A stretch of 64,000 nt of DNA from Bacillus sp. AFS015802 (GTDB lineage: Bacteria; Bacillota; Bacilli; Bacillales; Bacillaceae_B), in contig NZ_NTUP01000001.1 of assembly GCF_002561455.1 (NCBI RefSeq), forward strand, positions 1 through 64,000, in the 5' to 3' direction. Position numbers and translations under genes: made by a program. Of the stretch, positions 35,497 to 45,027 are shown one piece after another. The notes beneath the pieces are model-generated. The model searched no databases and had not been told where the DNA came from. It was given only the letters and a program-made list of their open reading frames with translations. Numbering within the stretch: the first letter of the stretch is position 1; every line of letters starts with the position of its first letter.

Positions 35497-36093
35497 GTGA
35501 AACATGATAATAAGCAAGTGATTAAGAATGTAGCCTTAGGATTATTCGGACAAAAAGGATATGAAGATACTTCTTTAGCAGAGATCGCCAAGGAGGTCGG
35601 AATAAAAAAACCTTCTATCTATAATCATTTCCGCAGTAAAGAAGATCTTTTCGCCGAAGTGATAGAGGATCTGATTGTGTCTGAAGTGAAAGCATACAGA
35701 ATGACAGAGGAAAAAATGAACCAAATGGAACCCCTCAAGAATATCAGGATCCTGTTCGATTTATTTTGTCAACGATTGATGACAACAAAAGAAGCTCTAC
35801 TGTGGAAGAGGGTCACATTCTTTCCTCCAGAACCGTTTAAGGATCTCATCCAAGAACAATTTATCCATTTCGAAGAGGTTACCACCTCCATATTGGTGTC
35901 CGTATACAGGGCGGGGGCTGATCAAGGTCTGTTTCAATGTATCTCAGAGGATGAATTTGTGGCATCGTTTTTATGTTTGGTTGACGGTGTCTTCTTAGAG
36001 CATCACTATTACACGGAGGAAATATTTCAACAACGCATCGAATCAGCTTGGAAGGTTTATGCGCTGGCAATATCAAGTCGTAAAGGAGAGTAG
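35497..36093 (+). CDS. TetR-family repressor of an SMR efflux operon (YvdT-like)
   Basis: A 198-residue TetR-family regulator. The N-terminal helix-turn-helix is intact (TSLAEIAKEVGIKKPSIYNHFRSKEDLF, about 27-54); the rest is a helical ligand-binding domain. It starts with GTG 7 bases after GGGGGAGGG. It is the first gene of an operon with two SMR genes, the order of yvdT-yvdS-yvdR in B. subtilis, and a palindrome covers the operon promoter. Inference: a cationic substrate of the pump releases the repressor. Confidence 0.88.
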   Translation: MKHDNKQVIKNVALGLFGQKGYEDTSLAEIAKEVGIKKPSIYNHFRSKEDLFAEVIEDLIVSEVKAYRMTEEKMNQMEPLKNIRILFDLFCQRLMTTKEALLWKRVTFFPPEPFKDLIQEQFIHFEEVTTSILVSVYRAGADQGLFQCISEDEFVASFLCLVDGVFLEHHYYTEEIFQQRIESAWKVYALAISSRKGE

Positions 36094-36097
36094 CATC

Positions 36098-36442
36098 ATG
36101 GGTTGGCTTTATGTAATGATCGGAGGAATCCTTGAGATTGGCTGGGCAACCGGATTATCTCTTTCAGAAGGCTTTACTAAACCGGTACCGAGTATCATTA
36201 CGGCATTCCTCATATTAGTGAGTTTTTATTTTTTCTCTCAATCAATGAGACGATTGCCGATAGGAACAGCTTATGCCGTGTTTACAGGCATTGGTGCAGC
36301 AGGAACAGCAGTGGTTGGAATGGCCTTTTTAAATGAAGGGATAAGCTTATTGAAAATTGCCTTCATCTCTTTACTCATTTTCGGAGTCATCGGACTGAAA
36401 ATGAGTGATAAAGAAGAAAAAGAGAATGGGGGTGTCCAATGA
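36098..36442 (+). CDS. SMR-family efflux subunit 1 (YvdS-like)
   Basis: A 114-residue small multidrug resistance protein with four membrane helices. The essential Glu of helix 1 is in GGILEIGWATGL, and the RRLPIGTAYAVFTGIGAAGTAVVGM segment (helix 3) is the Gdx/SugE-like signature. Such proteins exchange protons for guanidinium or quaternary cations. It lies 4 bases after tetR and overlaps the next SMR gene by 4 bases, so the two subunits probably form a heterodimer. Confidence 0.9.
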   Translation: MGWLYVMIGGILEIGWATGLSLSEGFTKPVPSIITAFLILVSFYFFSQSMRRLPIGTAYAVFTGIGAAGTAVVGMAFLNEGISLLKIAFISLLIFGVIGLKMSDKEEKENGGVQ

Positions 36443-36756
36443 TGGCGTGGATGTTTCTCATCTTTGCGGGATTTTCCGAAGTGATCATGGTTACGTTTAT
36501 GAAGCTTTCTGAAGGCTACAAAAAACTCCTTCCTTCCATGATCAGTTTAGCAGCCGGTACAATGAGTTTTTATTTATTATCACTATCCCTGCTCGATATC
36601 CCCGTAAGCACAGGATACGGGATTTGGACCGGCATCGGCTCTGCAGGTGCTGTGGTCATAGGGATGTTCTTCTTTAAGGAAAAAAAGGATGTTTCTCGAA
36701 TTTTCTTTATTTGTTGTATTGTCGTAAGCATCATCGGCTTAAAGATTGTTTCTTGA
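36439..36756 (+). CDS. SMR-family efflux subunit 2 (YvdR-like)
   Basis: A 105-residue four-helix SMR protein. Helix 1 keeps the essential Glu (FAGFSEVIMVTFMKLSEGYK), and helix 3 has IPVSTGYGIWTGIGSAGAVVIGM. It differs enough from its partner to suggest the dual-topology problem is solved by a heterodimer, as for paired SMRs such as YkkCD and EbrAB. Its ATG overlaps the stop of the first SMR gene (ATGA). Confidence 0.9.
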   Translation: MMAWMFLIFAGFSEVIMVTFMKLSEGYKKLLPSMISLAAGTMSFYLLSLSLLDIPVSTGYGIWTGIGSAGAVVIGMFFFKEKKDVSRIFFICCIVVSIIGLKIVS

Positions 36757-36766
36757 TGAAGCAGTC

Positions 36767-36799
36767 TGGTCCAGTACTACTCAGGGGAGTACTGGACCA
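36767..36799. terminator. Strong hairpin between SMR operon and gerC-type gene
   Basis: A 12-bp perfect stem (36767-36778 with 36788-36799) has a 9-base loop and no T run. It abuts the stop codon of the convergent germination operon and likely terminates both. Confidence 0.7.
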
Positions 36800-37906
36800 T
36801 CAGTTGATGATTCCATGCCCTACTATGTCCACTTTAATGGTCGGTACAATGGTGATTTCCGGATACTCTTTATCCCAATTCACTTTTTCCCATGTTTTGG
36901 GATGGAATGCCATCAGCTCCCTGCCTATCCCAAATAAATCAGAGTTTGCCAGCTGGATTTTCTTGATCAATTCTTCTGCATCTTCAGTTAATTTCTTTGA
37001 AATTTCTTCATTGAGCTTTTTTAACTTTTTCTTATCCGTTAATTTGTCCTGGGGGAATTCTACAACGGAAACTTCCATCGCTACATCTATACCCACCTGT
37101 ATATCTTCCGGTGAATCTGAAACGATTTTGAGTTTCGCCTTGGATTCAATTACATTGTACGTAATATAATTGTCCACGTTCAGACTTTTATCCTCGTCAA
37201 TTTTGGATACAAATCGTGCCAGCTTGGCTTTTTGGTTATTCATGAGCAGGAATAATGAAGATTCTTTAAACGTCAAGGTACCAGATAATGAATTCTTATG
37301 GAATATACCTGTACCTTCTAATATGACTTCACCTTCTTTCATTTTTAAAAGGGGGAGACCGAAATCCTTCCCTTCATCGAACATGAGTGTACAGACCGTT
37401 TGTAAATTTTGTTTCGGCACACCTGTGGAAGATTCCGCACTCGTGAGTAATTCAATGATAAACTCTGATATCAGTACGTTTTTCTCACTCAATTTAGTCA
37501 GGATTTCTTCGCCATCCCCCTCCACCACTGCCAATTTAGCTGAAATCGAACTGTTTGGATCACGGTAAAAAATATCCAGAAACTTATAAATATCCTTTTT
37601 CGCCAAGTCCTCCCCTAATAAAAACACCCGGTCTTTCGAAGGCTCAAATACCCCGGAAATCTTTCGATCCATACTCATCCGCGTTTCACGGATGGTTTCC
37701 CCCTCCCCCTGGACCAACGTATTTGTGGGCGTTCCATTTTTGAAGTCACGAATGATCGCAGTGGCTCGAATGGTATCATCGTCCAGTAAATCAAACGAGG
37801 AAGAAAAGACAAGCCTTCCATTCCGAAGCAAACGCTGATCCCAACAACCTGATAAGAAAGGGAGGATCCCAAGAAGAATGATCATTTTCCTCCATTGCTT
37901 TTTCAT
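36800..37906 (-). CDS. Ger(x)C family germinant receptor C subunit
   Basis: A 368-residue lipoprotein of the GerAC type. The signal peptide ends in the lipobox LSGC (Cys at about 21), followed by WDQRLLRNGRLV, a common family start. The rest is the three-domain ectodomain. It is the third gene of an A-B-C germinant receptor operon and overlaps the B gene by 4 bases. It would sit on the outer face of the spore inner membrane. The ligand cannot be inferred. Confidence 0.92.
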   Translation of the reverse strand: MKKQWRKMIILLGILPFLSGCWDQRLLRNGRLVFSSSFDLLDDDTIRATAIIRDFKNGTPTNTLVQGEGETIRETRMSMDRKISGVFEPSKDRVFLLGEDLAKKDIYKFLDIFYRDPNSSISAKLAVVEGDGEEILTKLSEKNVLISEFIIELLTSAESSTGVPKQNLQTVCTLMFDEGKDFGLPLLKMKEGEVILEGTGIFHKNSLSGTLTFKESSLFLLMNNQKAKLARFVSKIDEDKSLNVDNYITYNVIESKAKLKIVSDSPEDIQVGIDVAMEVSVVEFPQDKLTDKKKLKKLNEEISKKLTEDAEELIKKIQLANSDLFGIGRELMAFHPKTWEKVNWDKEYPEITIVPTIKVDIVGHGIIN

Positions 37907-39012
37907 GCGCTTCCCCCTCTTTCCATTTTCTTAAAAACATACGAAATACTTAATAACAATATAGGAATAACCAAAATATAAAGATATGAAAGATTGATCA
38001 CCATTTTATTATAGATCTCCATCTCTCCCTCTTTATTGGGTATTAAAGCAATGACAAGCGCGATCACTCCAAATATCATCGTAAAAATGGATCGTTTACG
38101 TTTAAATCGTTGAAATGTATATATACTTCCCTCTGTTGATAAGAAGAGATAACTGGTCAGGGAGGTAATGACATTGACGACCCACAAGGACATAAATACT
38201 AAATCAATTCTTTCAACAATCTGTAAATAAAGGGATTTCACAAAATATAGAACCGGCTGAGGAACGATGACGATCTCCTCCGGACTGAAGGTGATAAAAC
38301 TGACAATGGTGAGAAACGTGTAAGTCAGTGTCACGAAAAGGTTTGCAATGGATACTGAATACAAGACCGAACGTTCACCATTATGTTGAAAATAGGGAAA
38401 GAGAAAGAGCAGTAGTTCAAACCCCAGCATAGAGAAATAGGCTTCCTTTGCTCCCTTTAAAATTTGTACACCTCCAGATTGACCGATTGGCAGTAAATAC
38501 CTCCATTCAATCGGATACGTCATCAGTACAACCATCGAAATAAGGATCAGGAAGAAAATCAGGCTTGAAACGACTACATATACATTGCTTATATCAGCAA
38601 CCTTCTCCCTTCCCAGTAAGATTGCTGTTATGATCAAAAGAAACATGACGATCCATTTAGGTGTAAGGGGGAGCACCCATGTCTTTATAATGGCGGTCGC
38701 GTACATCAATATTAATGCCGTGACCAGAACTCCGTATAAAATATAAGCTATATTAATGATGGAGCCAACCACTTTCCCCATAAGATTTCTTGAATATTGA
38801 AAGAGGGATTTCTTTGGAAATCTCCTTCCCAGTAGCCATAAAACAACAATGATGATTTGAACGACAAAACCCGCCAACAGGACAGATATCCAGCCATCTG
38901 CCTTTGAGACCATAAATACGCTGAATGGAAGCCCCAGAACCCCTACGCCGATTTGCGTTTGGATGATGAAAAATACTAATTGAATGGAAGTGAGGTTAAT
39001 CTGAATCTTCAT
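37903..39012 (-). CDS. GerAB-type germinant receptor B subunit (permease-like)
   Basis: A 369-residue integral membrane protein with about ten membrane segments, of the spore-germination branch of the APC superfamily. The family start (SIQLVFFIIQTQIGVGVLGLPF) is clear. In GerA receptors the B subunit binds the germinant (amino acid or sugar). It starts 7 bases after GAGGATGG inside the A gene, overlapping it by 17 bases. Confidence 0.93.
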   Translation of the reverse strand: MKIQINLTSIQLVFFIIQTQIGVGVLGLPFSVFMVSKADGWISVLLAGFVVQIIIVVLWLLGRRFPKKSLFQYSRNLMGKVVGSIINIAYILYGVLVTALILMYATAIIKTWVLPLTPKWIVMFLLIITAILLGREKVADISNVYVVVSSLIFFLILISMVVLMTYPIEWRYLLPIGQSGGVQILKGAKEAYFSMLGFELLLFLFPYFQHNGERSVLYSVSIANLFVTLTYTFLTIVSFITFSPEEIVIVPQPVLYFVKSLYLQIVERIDLVFMSLWVVNVITSLTSYLFLSTEGSIYTFQRFKRKRSIFTMIFGVIALVIALIPNKEGEMEIYNKMVINLSYLYILVIPILLLSISYVFKKMERGGSA

Positions 39013-40519
39013 TTTTTTTCCATCCTCGAGAATTCGACGTCTTCCATCTGTATAATGATTTCAAGTCCTTCGGCCGCTCTTTCATAAGCCATACAGGAAG
39101 TCGGATGAAAGTATCCTTCAACCCTTTGAAATCCAAAGGGGCTATCGGATATAAATAATAATGACCCAACGACTTAAGTTTACACATGTGAATAAAGAGC
39201 AGCATGAGTCCTATGACAATGCCAAGCACCCCGAATAATGCAGCGAATATCATTAGGGGGAACCCTAATATCCTCACCGAAGTACTCAGTTCATTTGATG
39301 GTATGACAAAGGAAGCAATAGCCGTGATCGCGACGACAATGACCATCGTATTAGAAACCAGATTGGCTTCTACAACTGCCGTCCCGATAACCAGACCTCC
39401 CACGACCCCGATGGTTTGCGCAATAGGATTCGGAAGCCGTATCGCTGCTTCACGCAGCAATTCCAATGTCAGCTGCATGATAGCCGCCTCAATCAAAGGT
39501 GGAAATGGAACATATTCCAGGGAGCTTTTAATCGAAAAAATGATCTCAACAGGGATGATTTCATAATTATAGGATATGACTGCAATATAAAAAGCCGGTA
39601 AACAAAGGGTTGCAATAAAACTGATCAGCCTGATAAATCGGATAAAGGATCCAATAAGAGAACGATTATTATAATCCTCCGTTGTTTGAAAGAAACTGAA
39701 AAAGTTGACAGGGCAAATCAGCACCGTCGGACTTCCTTCCATCACCAGTGCCACTCTCCCTTCCATCAGGTTGCCCGCTACCCGGTCAGGACGTTCCGTA
39801 TTTAGAAACTGTGGAAATGGAGAAAAGGAATTATCTTCTAGAAATTCTTCAAAGTAACCGGGCGATTGTATCGAATCGGTGTCAATATAGCTGATTCGGT
39901 CCTGAATGGTATTCACTATTTCCGGATTTGTCAGATGGGATAAATAGACAAGAGAATACTTCGTTCTGGTCGTATTCCCTACGCTCGAGTATTTCACGGT
40001 TAATTTCGGACTGGAAATTCTCTCCCGGATCAGATGGATATTTTCCGAAATGTTTTCACTGAATCCTTGATGGGACCCCCTTATCACCTTTTCATTGACA
40101 GGCTCATACCGGTTAAGGAGAATCTTTGGCATACTTATGAAAGTCATCCATTCACTATCTTCCATTAAAATGACACAGTGCCCATCGACCAGCGCAGCAA
40201 GTGCCTCCTCTAACTGAGATGTTTCTTTCACACTATTACTGCTTACTGTATCTTTAATCGTTCCGGACTCTTTCTCCAGGAGTGGCTGTATAATATACGT
40301 CTGTAAACTCTTATTATCGATGACGGAATCCAAAAAGACGACAGTCATTTTTTTGTCATTGAATGTTAAATCCCGTATGTGCAGATCATCCGTATGAAAA
40401 AGACTTTCCTGGAAATAGGACACCTTTTCGTCTAACGTGATGGCTTCCACCACAGCTTCTTCTTTTTCTGAAAGGAGCTGCTTCGGTTTTCTTCTATTCT
40501 TTTTATTAAACGAACTCAT
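38996..40519 (-). CDS. GerAA-type germinant receptor A subunit
   Basis: A 507-residue germinant receptor A subunit. A large N-terminal cytoplasmic domain (1-260) is followed by about five membrane segments (about 300-460) and a short C-terminal tail. The conserved PPLIEAAIMQLTLELLREAAIRLP segment and the VEANLVSNTMVIVVAITAIASF segment are present. The start at 40519 was chosen because AAGGTG lies 7 bases before it. Upstream on the minus strand are GCATA (40574-40578) and CATAGTA (40547-40553), SigG-like boxes, but their 20-base spacing is too long for certainty. Confidence 0.93.
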   Translation of the reverse strand: MSSFNKKNRRKPKQLLSEKEEAVVEAITLDEKVSYFQESLFHTDDLHIRDLTFNDKKMTVVFLDSVIDNKSLQTYIIQPLLEKESGTIKDTVSSNSVKETSQLEEALAALVDGHCVILMEDSEWMTFISMPKILLNRYEPVNEKVIRGSHQGFSENISENIHLIRERISSPKLTVKYSSVGNTTRTKYSLVYLSHLTNPEIVNTIQDRISYIDTDSIQSPGYFEEFLEDNSFSPFPQFLNTERPDRVAGNLMEGRVALVMEGSPTVLICPVNFFSFFQTTEDYNNRSLIGSFIRFIRLISFIATLCLPAFYIAVISYNYEIIPVEIIFSIKSSLEYVPFPPLIEAAIMQLTLELLREAAIRLPNPIAQTIGVVGGLVIGTAVVEANLVSNTMVIVVAITAIASFVIPSNELSTSVRILGFPLMIFAALFGVLGIVIGLMLLFIHMCKLKSLGHYYLYPIAPLDFKGLKDTFIRLPVWLMKERPKDLKSLYRWKTSNSRGWKKNEDSD

Positions 40520-40754
40520 TGTAGCACCTTCAGTCAGAATCTTTTTTACTATGCTCCCCAAAGATGGTGCCATTATGCATTTTCACTATTCGTGTTATGG
40601 TAACTCCACGGGTTCCTTTAAGACATTTAAGCTCTTCTGAAATGCTTCCCCTTATAAAAAATTTCAGCGTTTCCTAGAGATATTAGTAGGGGTTTCCTCC
40701 CTGTTTTTGATATACTTAATCAGATAAACTACTTGACAGGAAGAGGTGAATGGG

Positions 40755-41846
40755 TTGACCAAGAAAAAAATGTACTCGTGGAGCTTACAAATTCTTATTA
40801 TTCTTACCATCATTTATGTTTCAACAAAAATTTCCTTTCTATTCGAACCGATCGTCGTATTTGCATCAACATTATTTTTCCCGATCATCATTTCAGGATT
40901 TCTATATTTTTTATTGAATCCTTTAGTCAATCTTCTGGAGAAGGCAAGATTGCCGAGAACCATTGCCATCATCGTACTCTATGCGGCCATTATTGGAGCT
41001 ATGGTGTTGATTATAGGAAATATCGCTCCCATTATAACCCGCCAGGTGACGGCGCTATTTAATGCCTTGCCGGAATATGCACGTCAAACAAGGAATTTCA
41101 TTGAGTATCTGTCTGAAACAGAGCAGTTTAAATGGATGATGAATCAGGATTATGTGTCACTGAAAGATATCGAAAATCAGCTGGTGGACTTCGCCAATAC
41201 GTTACCTGATAATATCACCACTGCACTGAAGGGATTATTGAGTGTGCTGACGAGCATCACCATCCTGATTGTAACCGTACCTTTTTTACTTTTCTTTATG
41301 TTTAAGGATGGTCATAAATTTCCTAAGGCCATTTCTAAATTTTTGCCTCCATCATACCGCGAGGAAGGGATCGATACATTAAAGGATACAAGTGAAACAC
41401 TCGCCGCATACATACAGGGACAATTGACCGTCGCTTCATTTGTAGGGACACTTACCTTTATCGGGTATTTAATCATCGGATTGCCTTATGCGTTGGTTAT
41501 GGCCTTGATCGGGGCAGTCACGAACATCATCCCGTTTATAGGGCCGTTTATCGGTGCAGCACCTGCCATCATCGTCGCATTGTTTGATTCGCCGACAAAG
41601 GCCATATTGGTCGTAGTGGTTGTCACGATTGCACAGCAAATCGAAGGTAATCTTCTTTCCCCCCTCATTTTGGGAAAACGATTGGATACCCACCCTGCGA
41701 CAATCATCATTTTATTGCTTGTTGCCGGTAACTTGGCAGGGATACTAGGAATGATCTTAGCAGTTCCAACCTACGCCGTGACGAAAACGATTGTGTTGAA
41801 TTTAGTGAAGTTTATTAAATTGAGAAGATCTTCATTACAGGAGTAA
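40755..41846 (+). CDS. AI-2E family transporter
   Basis: A 363-residue permease of the AI-2E/PerM superfamily with about eight membrane segments. The C-terminal GAVTNIIPFIGPFIGAAPAIIVAL and QQIEGNLLSPLILGKRLDTHP motifs are hallmarks. Members are suggested to be Na+/H+ or other small-solute transporters, and autoinducer export is shown for only a few. I chose TTG at 40755, 8 bases after GAAGAGG; the GTG at 40746 overlaps that site. It is a single gene with a terminator. Confidence 0.88.
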   Translation: MTKKKMYSWSLQILIILTIIYVSTKISFLFEPIVVFASTLFFPIIISGFLYFLLNPLVNLLEKARLPRTIAIIVLYAAIIGAMVLIIGNIAPIITRQVTALFNALPEYARQTRNFIEYLSETEQFKWMMNQDYVSLKDIENQLVDFANTLPDNITTALKGLLSVLTSITILIVTVPFLLFFMFKDGHKFPKAISKFLPPSYREEGIDTLKDTSETLAAYIQGQLTVASFVGTLTFIGYLIIGLPYALVMALIGAVTNIIPFIGPFIGAAPAIIVALFDSPTKAILVVVVVTIAQQIEGNLLSPLILGKRLDTHPATIIILLLVAGNLAGILGMILAVPTYAVTKTIVLNLVKFIKLRRSSLQE

Positions 41847-41856
41847 ACGATTGAGG

Positions 41857-41887
41857 ACAACCGGGCAGGTGCCCGGTTGTTTTTTTA
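41857..41887 (+). terminator. Terminator of the AI-2E transporter gene
   Basis: A perfect 10-bp stem (41857-41866 with 41871-41880) has a 4-base loop and T7. Confidence 0.93.
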
Positions 41888-41973
41888 TGGTGGAGCATAA
41901 CTTTCATTGACTCTTTTTAAAACTAATCACATGGGAACCTGTTTGTTTTATTTCAAAATCAGAAGCCCGATTT

Positions 41974-42678
41974 TCACCTGGGGGCCCCCAGATAAATTGT
42001 CGGTAATCGAGTTTCTTGTATCCCATCCTCTTTCTTCTCGACCCGGTAGGCCGCTGCCTGTATTCTTGAACTCACCACTTTGGATAATTCTCCGTCAATA
42101 AAATGCAAAGCGGCTCCATCATCTGCTGCATAACCCGATTTCAACTTACCACTTTCAATAAATGAATGATAAAGGGGACGACGGTTTTCTTCCCCATCAT
42201 AATGAGGGGAATGACTGCCTTCTATCAAACCCAATCCTTTAATGGTCTCTAATCCATCTCCGTATGAATCGGTCGTCCCTTCTTCGAACCAGCAAATCGA
42301 GCCTGCACTTAATCCTGCCAGTATGGTCCCTTTCTCCCCCGCCTTCCGTAAAATCGAGTCAATTCCCCACTCTCTCCATAAAGCAAGCATATTCTTCGTG
42401 TTGCCCCCTCCTACATAAATGATATCTTTCTCGAGGAGGAATGCTTCCATATCCCTTGTGCAAGGCTTGAATAAAGAAAGATGAGAAGGTTCACACGATA
42501 GGGATGTAAAAGCTTCATAAAAGCGTTCAATATAACTTTCAGCATCACCACTTGCTGTAGGCAGGAAACATACCTTTGGTTTTAATGCCTTTGCCTGCTC
42601 TAATATGTACTGATCCAATAACAGGTTCTCAGGTTCCATCGAGAACCCTCCACCACCCATTGCAATAATTTGATTCAT
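41974..42678 (-). CDS. Peptidase E-like protein (S51 family, YgaJ-like)
   Basis: A 234-residue class I glutamine-amidotransferase-like peptidase. The nucleophile elbow GLSAGSICW, the N-terminal IIAMGGGGFS and the VGGGNTKNML segment are the S51 signature; the His and Asp/Glu partners should lie in SHSPHYDGEENRRP. Peptidase E cleaves Asp-X dipeptides. It resembles YgaJ of B. subtilis. It stands alone between the AI-2E permease and the BCCT transporter. Confidence 0.88.
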   Translation of the reverse strand: MNQIIAMGGGGFSMEPENLLLDQYILEQAKALKPKVCFLPTASGDAESYIERFYEAFTSLSCEPSHLSLFKPCTRDMEAFLLEKDIIYVGGGNTKNMLALWREWGIDSILRKAGEKGTILAGLSAGSICWFEEGTTDSYGDGLETIKGLGLIEGSHSPHYDGEENRRPLYHSFIESGKLKSGYAADDGAALHFIDGELSKVVSSRIQAAAYRVEKKEDGIQETRLPTIYLGAPR

Positions 42679-42763
42679 GAAGTATCCCCACTCTCTATAA
42701 GGTATCTTTATTTTACCAAATGAATGCCGGTGGCGGTGATCAGACTGGAAATATTTACGCTAT

Positions 42764-42797
42764 AAAAAATAACCCCCCTATCATCTGATAGAGGGTT
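42764..42797 (-). terminator. Terminator of the BCCT gene
   Basis: On the minus strand, 42797-42789 pairs with 42779-42771 around an 8-base loop with one mismatch, followed by a T6 run. Confidence 0.8.
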
Positions 42798-42808
42798 TTG
42801 GACATTTA

Positions 42809-44320
42809 TTATTTACTTGATCCTGATTCTGTATTTTTTTTATGTTTCAACCTGGTCTCCTTTTGAAAGGAAAGGATCAATCCATACGTCATCACGAGTA
42901 AGATGACGCCGAGGGGCAGTGCGGTAATGATGGTGGCGGCCTGCAATCCACTGATCCCGCCTGTCCCCATTAAAATCGCTGCAATGGCTGCCAAGACGAT
43001 GCCCCAGCTGAATTTAACAAAGAATGGTGGATTCAGACTACCATTAGATGTTTGCATGCCCAACACGAAAGTGGCAGAGTCTGCTGATGTAACAAAGAAG
43101 GTAATGATCAGGAATAGGGAAATGACGGACAGGACCCCGCTTAAAGGCATCTGGTCATACACATAGAATAAAGCCGTCTCAAGACTTTGACCTGCAACAT
43201 CTATTCCCTGGACAAGATCGTAATATAATCCTGTTCCCCCGAACACCCCAAACCACAGTGAACAAACGATGGTAGGAACAATGATGACCGCAATAATGAA
43301 TTCACGGACGGTCCTCCCCTTGGACACCCTCGCAATGAACGTCCCGACGAACGGCGTCCATGAGATCCACCAGGCCCAGTAAAATATCGTCCAGTCCTTC
43401 ACCCACTGATTATTTTCTACGTTAAAGGGAGAAAAACGCAACCCCATACTGGGCAGATTCTGTACATAGCTTCCAAACGTTGTCAAAAACAACTCAAGAA
43501 CGAATTGTGAAGGTCCCACAATAAGGAAAATAATGAATAACAGTACTGCGAGAATCATATTGGCATTACTCAAATATTTAATTCCCTTGGATAACCCCGT
43601 CGAAGCGGACGTAATGTATAATACCGTTGCGATTCCCATGATCATCAGTTGAACGTTAAAATTAATAGGTACATCCATGAGATAATGGAGTCCGCTATTG
43701 ATTTGCTGAGCACCAATACCTAAGGAAATGGCCACCCCGAAAATAGTTGCAAATACGGCAATAATGTCCACTACATACCCGATCGGTCCTTTCGCTCTAT
43801 CACCAATGACCGGATAAAGCGTAGCGCTCATCAATCCAGGCATCCCCTTCCTGAACTTGTAATAGGCCAGTGCAAGTGCAACCACGGCATAAATGGCCCA
43901 TGCATGGAAGCCCCAGTGAAGATAGGTATATCTTAACCCGATTTTGGCGGATTCAATGGTGCCCCCTTCCCCGAATGGCGGGGTCGCATAATGTGAAACA
44001 GGTTCAGAAACCCCGTAGAACAGGAGACCGATTCCCATACCTGCACTAAACAGCATGGCAAACCATGTTAATGTGGAATATTCCGGCCGATCCGTGTCTT
44101 TCCCTAACCTGATCTTTCCATACTTACTTAAAGCAAAGAAAATCGCGATGATAAAAAAGAATGTGGCCGAGAATTGATAAAACCAGCCAAACTTATCAAG
44201 GAGAACCCCTTGGGTATTTGTCATGACATCGATCAACCCTTGAGGAAAAATGACTCCCCATAGAACAAATATTACCCCGATGGAAATCGCGGTCCAAAAC
44301 ATTGGTGTAAAATTCTTCAA
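42809..44320 (-). CDS. BCCT-family betaine/choline/carnitine transporter
   Basis: A 503-residue secondary transporter with 12 membrane segments. The BCCT signature is clear: the Gly-rich MGIGLLFYGVSEPVSHY in TM3 and the Trp-rich FYWAWWISWTPFVGTFIARVSKGRTVREF in TM8 that forms the trimethylammonium box. It imports compatible solutes such as glycine betaine, driven by Na+ or H+. The C-terminal tail is short and basic, unlike the long osmosensing tail of BetP. It is likely important for salt tolerance. Confidence 0.93.
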   Translation of the reverse strand: MKNFTPMFWTAISIGVIFVLWGVIFPQGLIDVMTNTQGVLLDKFGWFYQFSATFFFIIAIFFALSKYGKIRLGKDTDRPEYSTLTWFAMLFSAGMGIGLLFYGVSEPVSHYATPPFGEGGTIESAKIGLRYTYLHWGFHAWAIYAVVALALAYYKFRKGMPGLMSATLYPVIGDRAKGPIGYVVDIIAVFATIFGVAISLGIGAQQINSGLHYLMDVPINFNVQLMIMGIATVLYITSASTGLSKGIKYLSNANMILAVLLFIIFLIVGPSQFVLELFLTTFGSYVQNLPSMGLRFSPFNVENNQWVKDWTIFYWAWWISWTPFVGTFIARVSKGRTVREFIIAVIIVPTIVCSLWFGVFGGTGLYYDLVQGIDVAGQSLETALFYVYDQMPLSGVLSVISLFLIITFFVTSADSATFVLGMQTSNGSLNPPFFVKFSWGIVLAAIAAILMGTGGISGLQAATIITALPLGVILLVMTYGLILSFQKETRLKHKKNTESGSSK

Positions 44321-44549
44321 AAAAACTTCCCCCTCGAATCCAATTGTGTCGGTTTATGTACTTCCTGTTATGTATAAGTAAATAAAGGCATAAACATATT
44401 CTTACCCTCAAGATCCCGAACCTAAACTAGTAAGTAAATGGAAAACAGGCGGTCCTTAACTCAAAAAGAAACCTTTAGGTAATAAATTTTATACTTAGGG
44501 TATCTTTTTTTCATATCCGGGCAAATTAAAGTAGACGGAGGTGATAAAA

Positions 44550-44672
44550 ATGACAAACAATAACAACAAAAAGCCGCAACAACAAAAAAATGAGGCGGAA
44601 TTCGCTCAAGAGCAAAACGCTGCTGAAAGAGCTAAAAAAGCTGCTAAACAACAAAACCAACAAAACAAATAA
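44550..44672 (+). CDS. Gamma-type small acid-soluble spore protein-like peptide
   Basis: A 40-residue peptide made almost only of Asn, Gln, Lys, Ala and Glu. The centre EAEFAQEQNAAERAKK resembles the repeat EFA-x-E-x-NA of gamma-type SASP (SspE), which is an amino-acid store in spores. A GGAGGTGAT site lies 5-6 bases before the ATG. Possible SigG-like boxes (GTATC at 44500, CAAATTA at 44522, spacing 17) fit forespore expression. It is about half the usual SspE length, with one repeat unit instead of two. Low-complexity composition limits confidence. Confidence 0.6.
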   Translation: MTNNNNKKPQQQKNEAEFAQEQNAAERAKKAAKQQNQQNK

Positions 44673-44701
44673 TCTGACATATGAATGCCACCAATACTTA
44701 A

Positions 44702-44735
44702 AAAGAGACCAGTCAATCGACTGGTCTCTTTCCAT
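44702..44735. terminator. Bidirectional terminator
   Basis: A 12-bp stem (44703-44714 with 44719-44730) with a 4-base loop has T runs on both sides. It serves the SASP-like gene and the convergent membrane protein gene. Confidence 0.9.
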
Positions 44736-44961
44736 TGTTTTTATTAAAAGGTTTGTATGCAACCCAAACGGCAACTACAGCGGAAAATACGTTGATGGAT
44801 GTCCCGATGATGGGAGACCCTTTGTAACCGGTGTCCTCGTACATATTGGTTAAAATCAGACCTGCTATTATGCTCAATAGGAGGCTGACCCCCAGGAATA
44901 CACCTATAAAGATAAAAAATTTCCTAGCATTTTTCCACAAAACTTCAACACTCCAGTACAA
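44713..44961 (-). CDS. Small membrane protein of unknown function
   Basis: An 82-residue protein with two membrane segments (about 15-38 and 52-68) and a basic C-terminus. The start is TTG with AAGGA about 9 bases upstream. I do not recognise a family. Its last codons lie in the terminator stem shared with the SASP-like gene. Confidence 0.6.
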   Translation of the reverse strand: MYWSVEVLWKNARKFFIFIGVFLGVSLLLSIIAGLILTNMYEDTGYKGSPIIGTSINVFSAVVAVWVAYKPFNKNNGKRPVD

Positions 44962-45027
44962 TGAATCATTCCTTCAACTGTATCAGATTCATGCAGAAAT
45001 GACCAGATACGAAAGGTTCTCTACACT

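Noticed and set aside
36711-37169. 152-codon plus-strand ORF opposite the gerC-type gene
   Set aside because: It is antisense to a clearly conserved germination gene, and its first codons overlap the end of the SMR gene.
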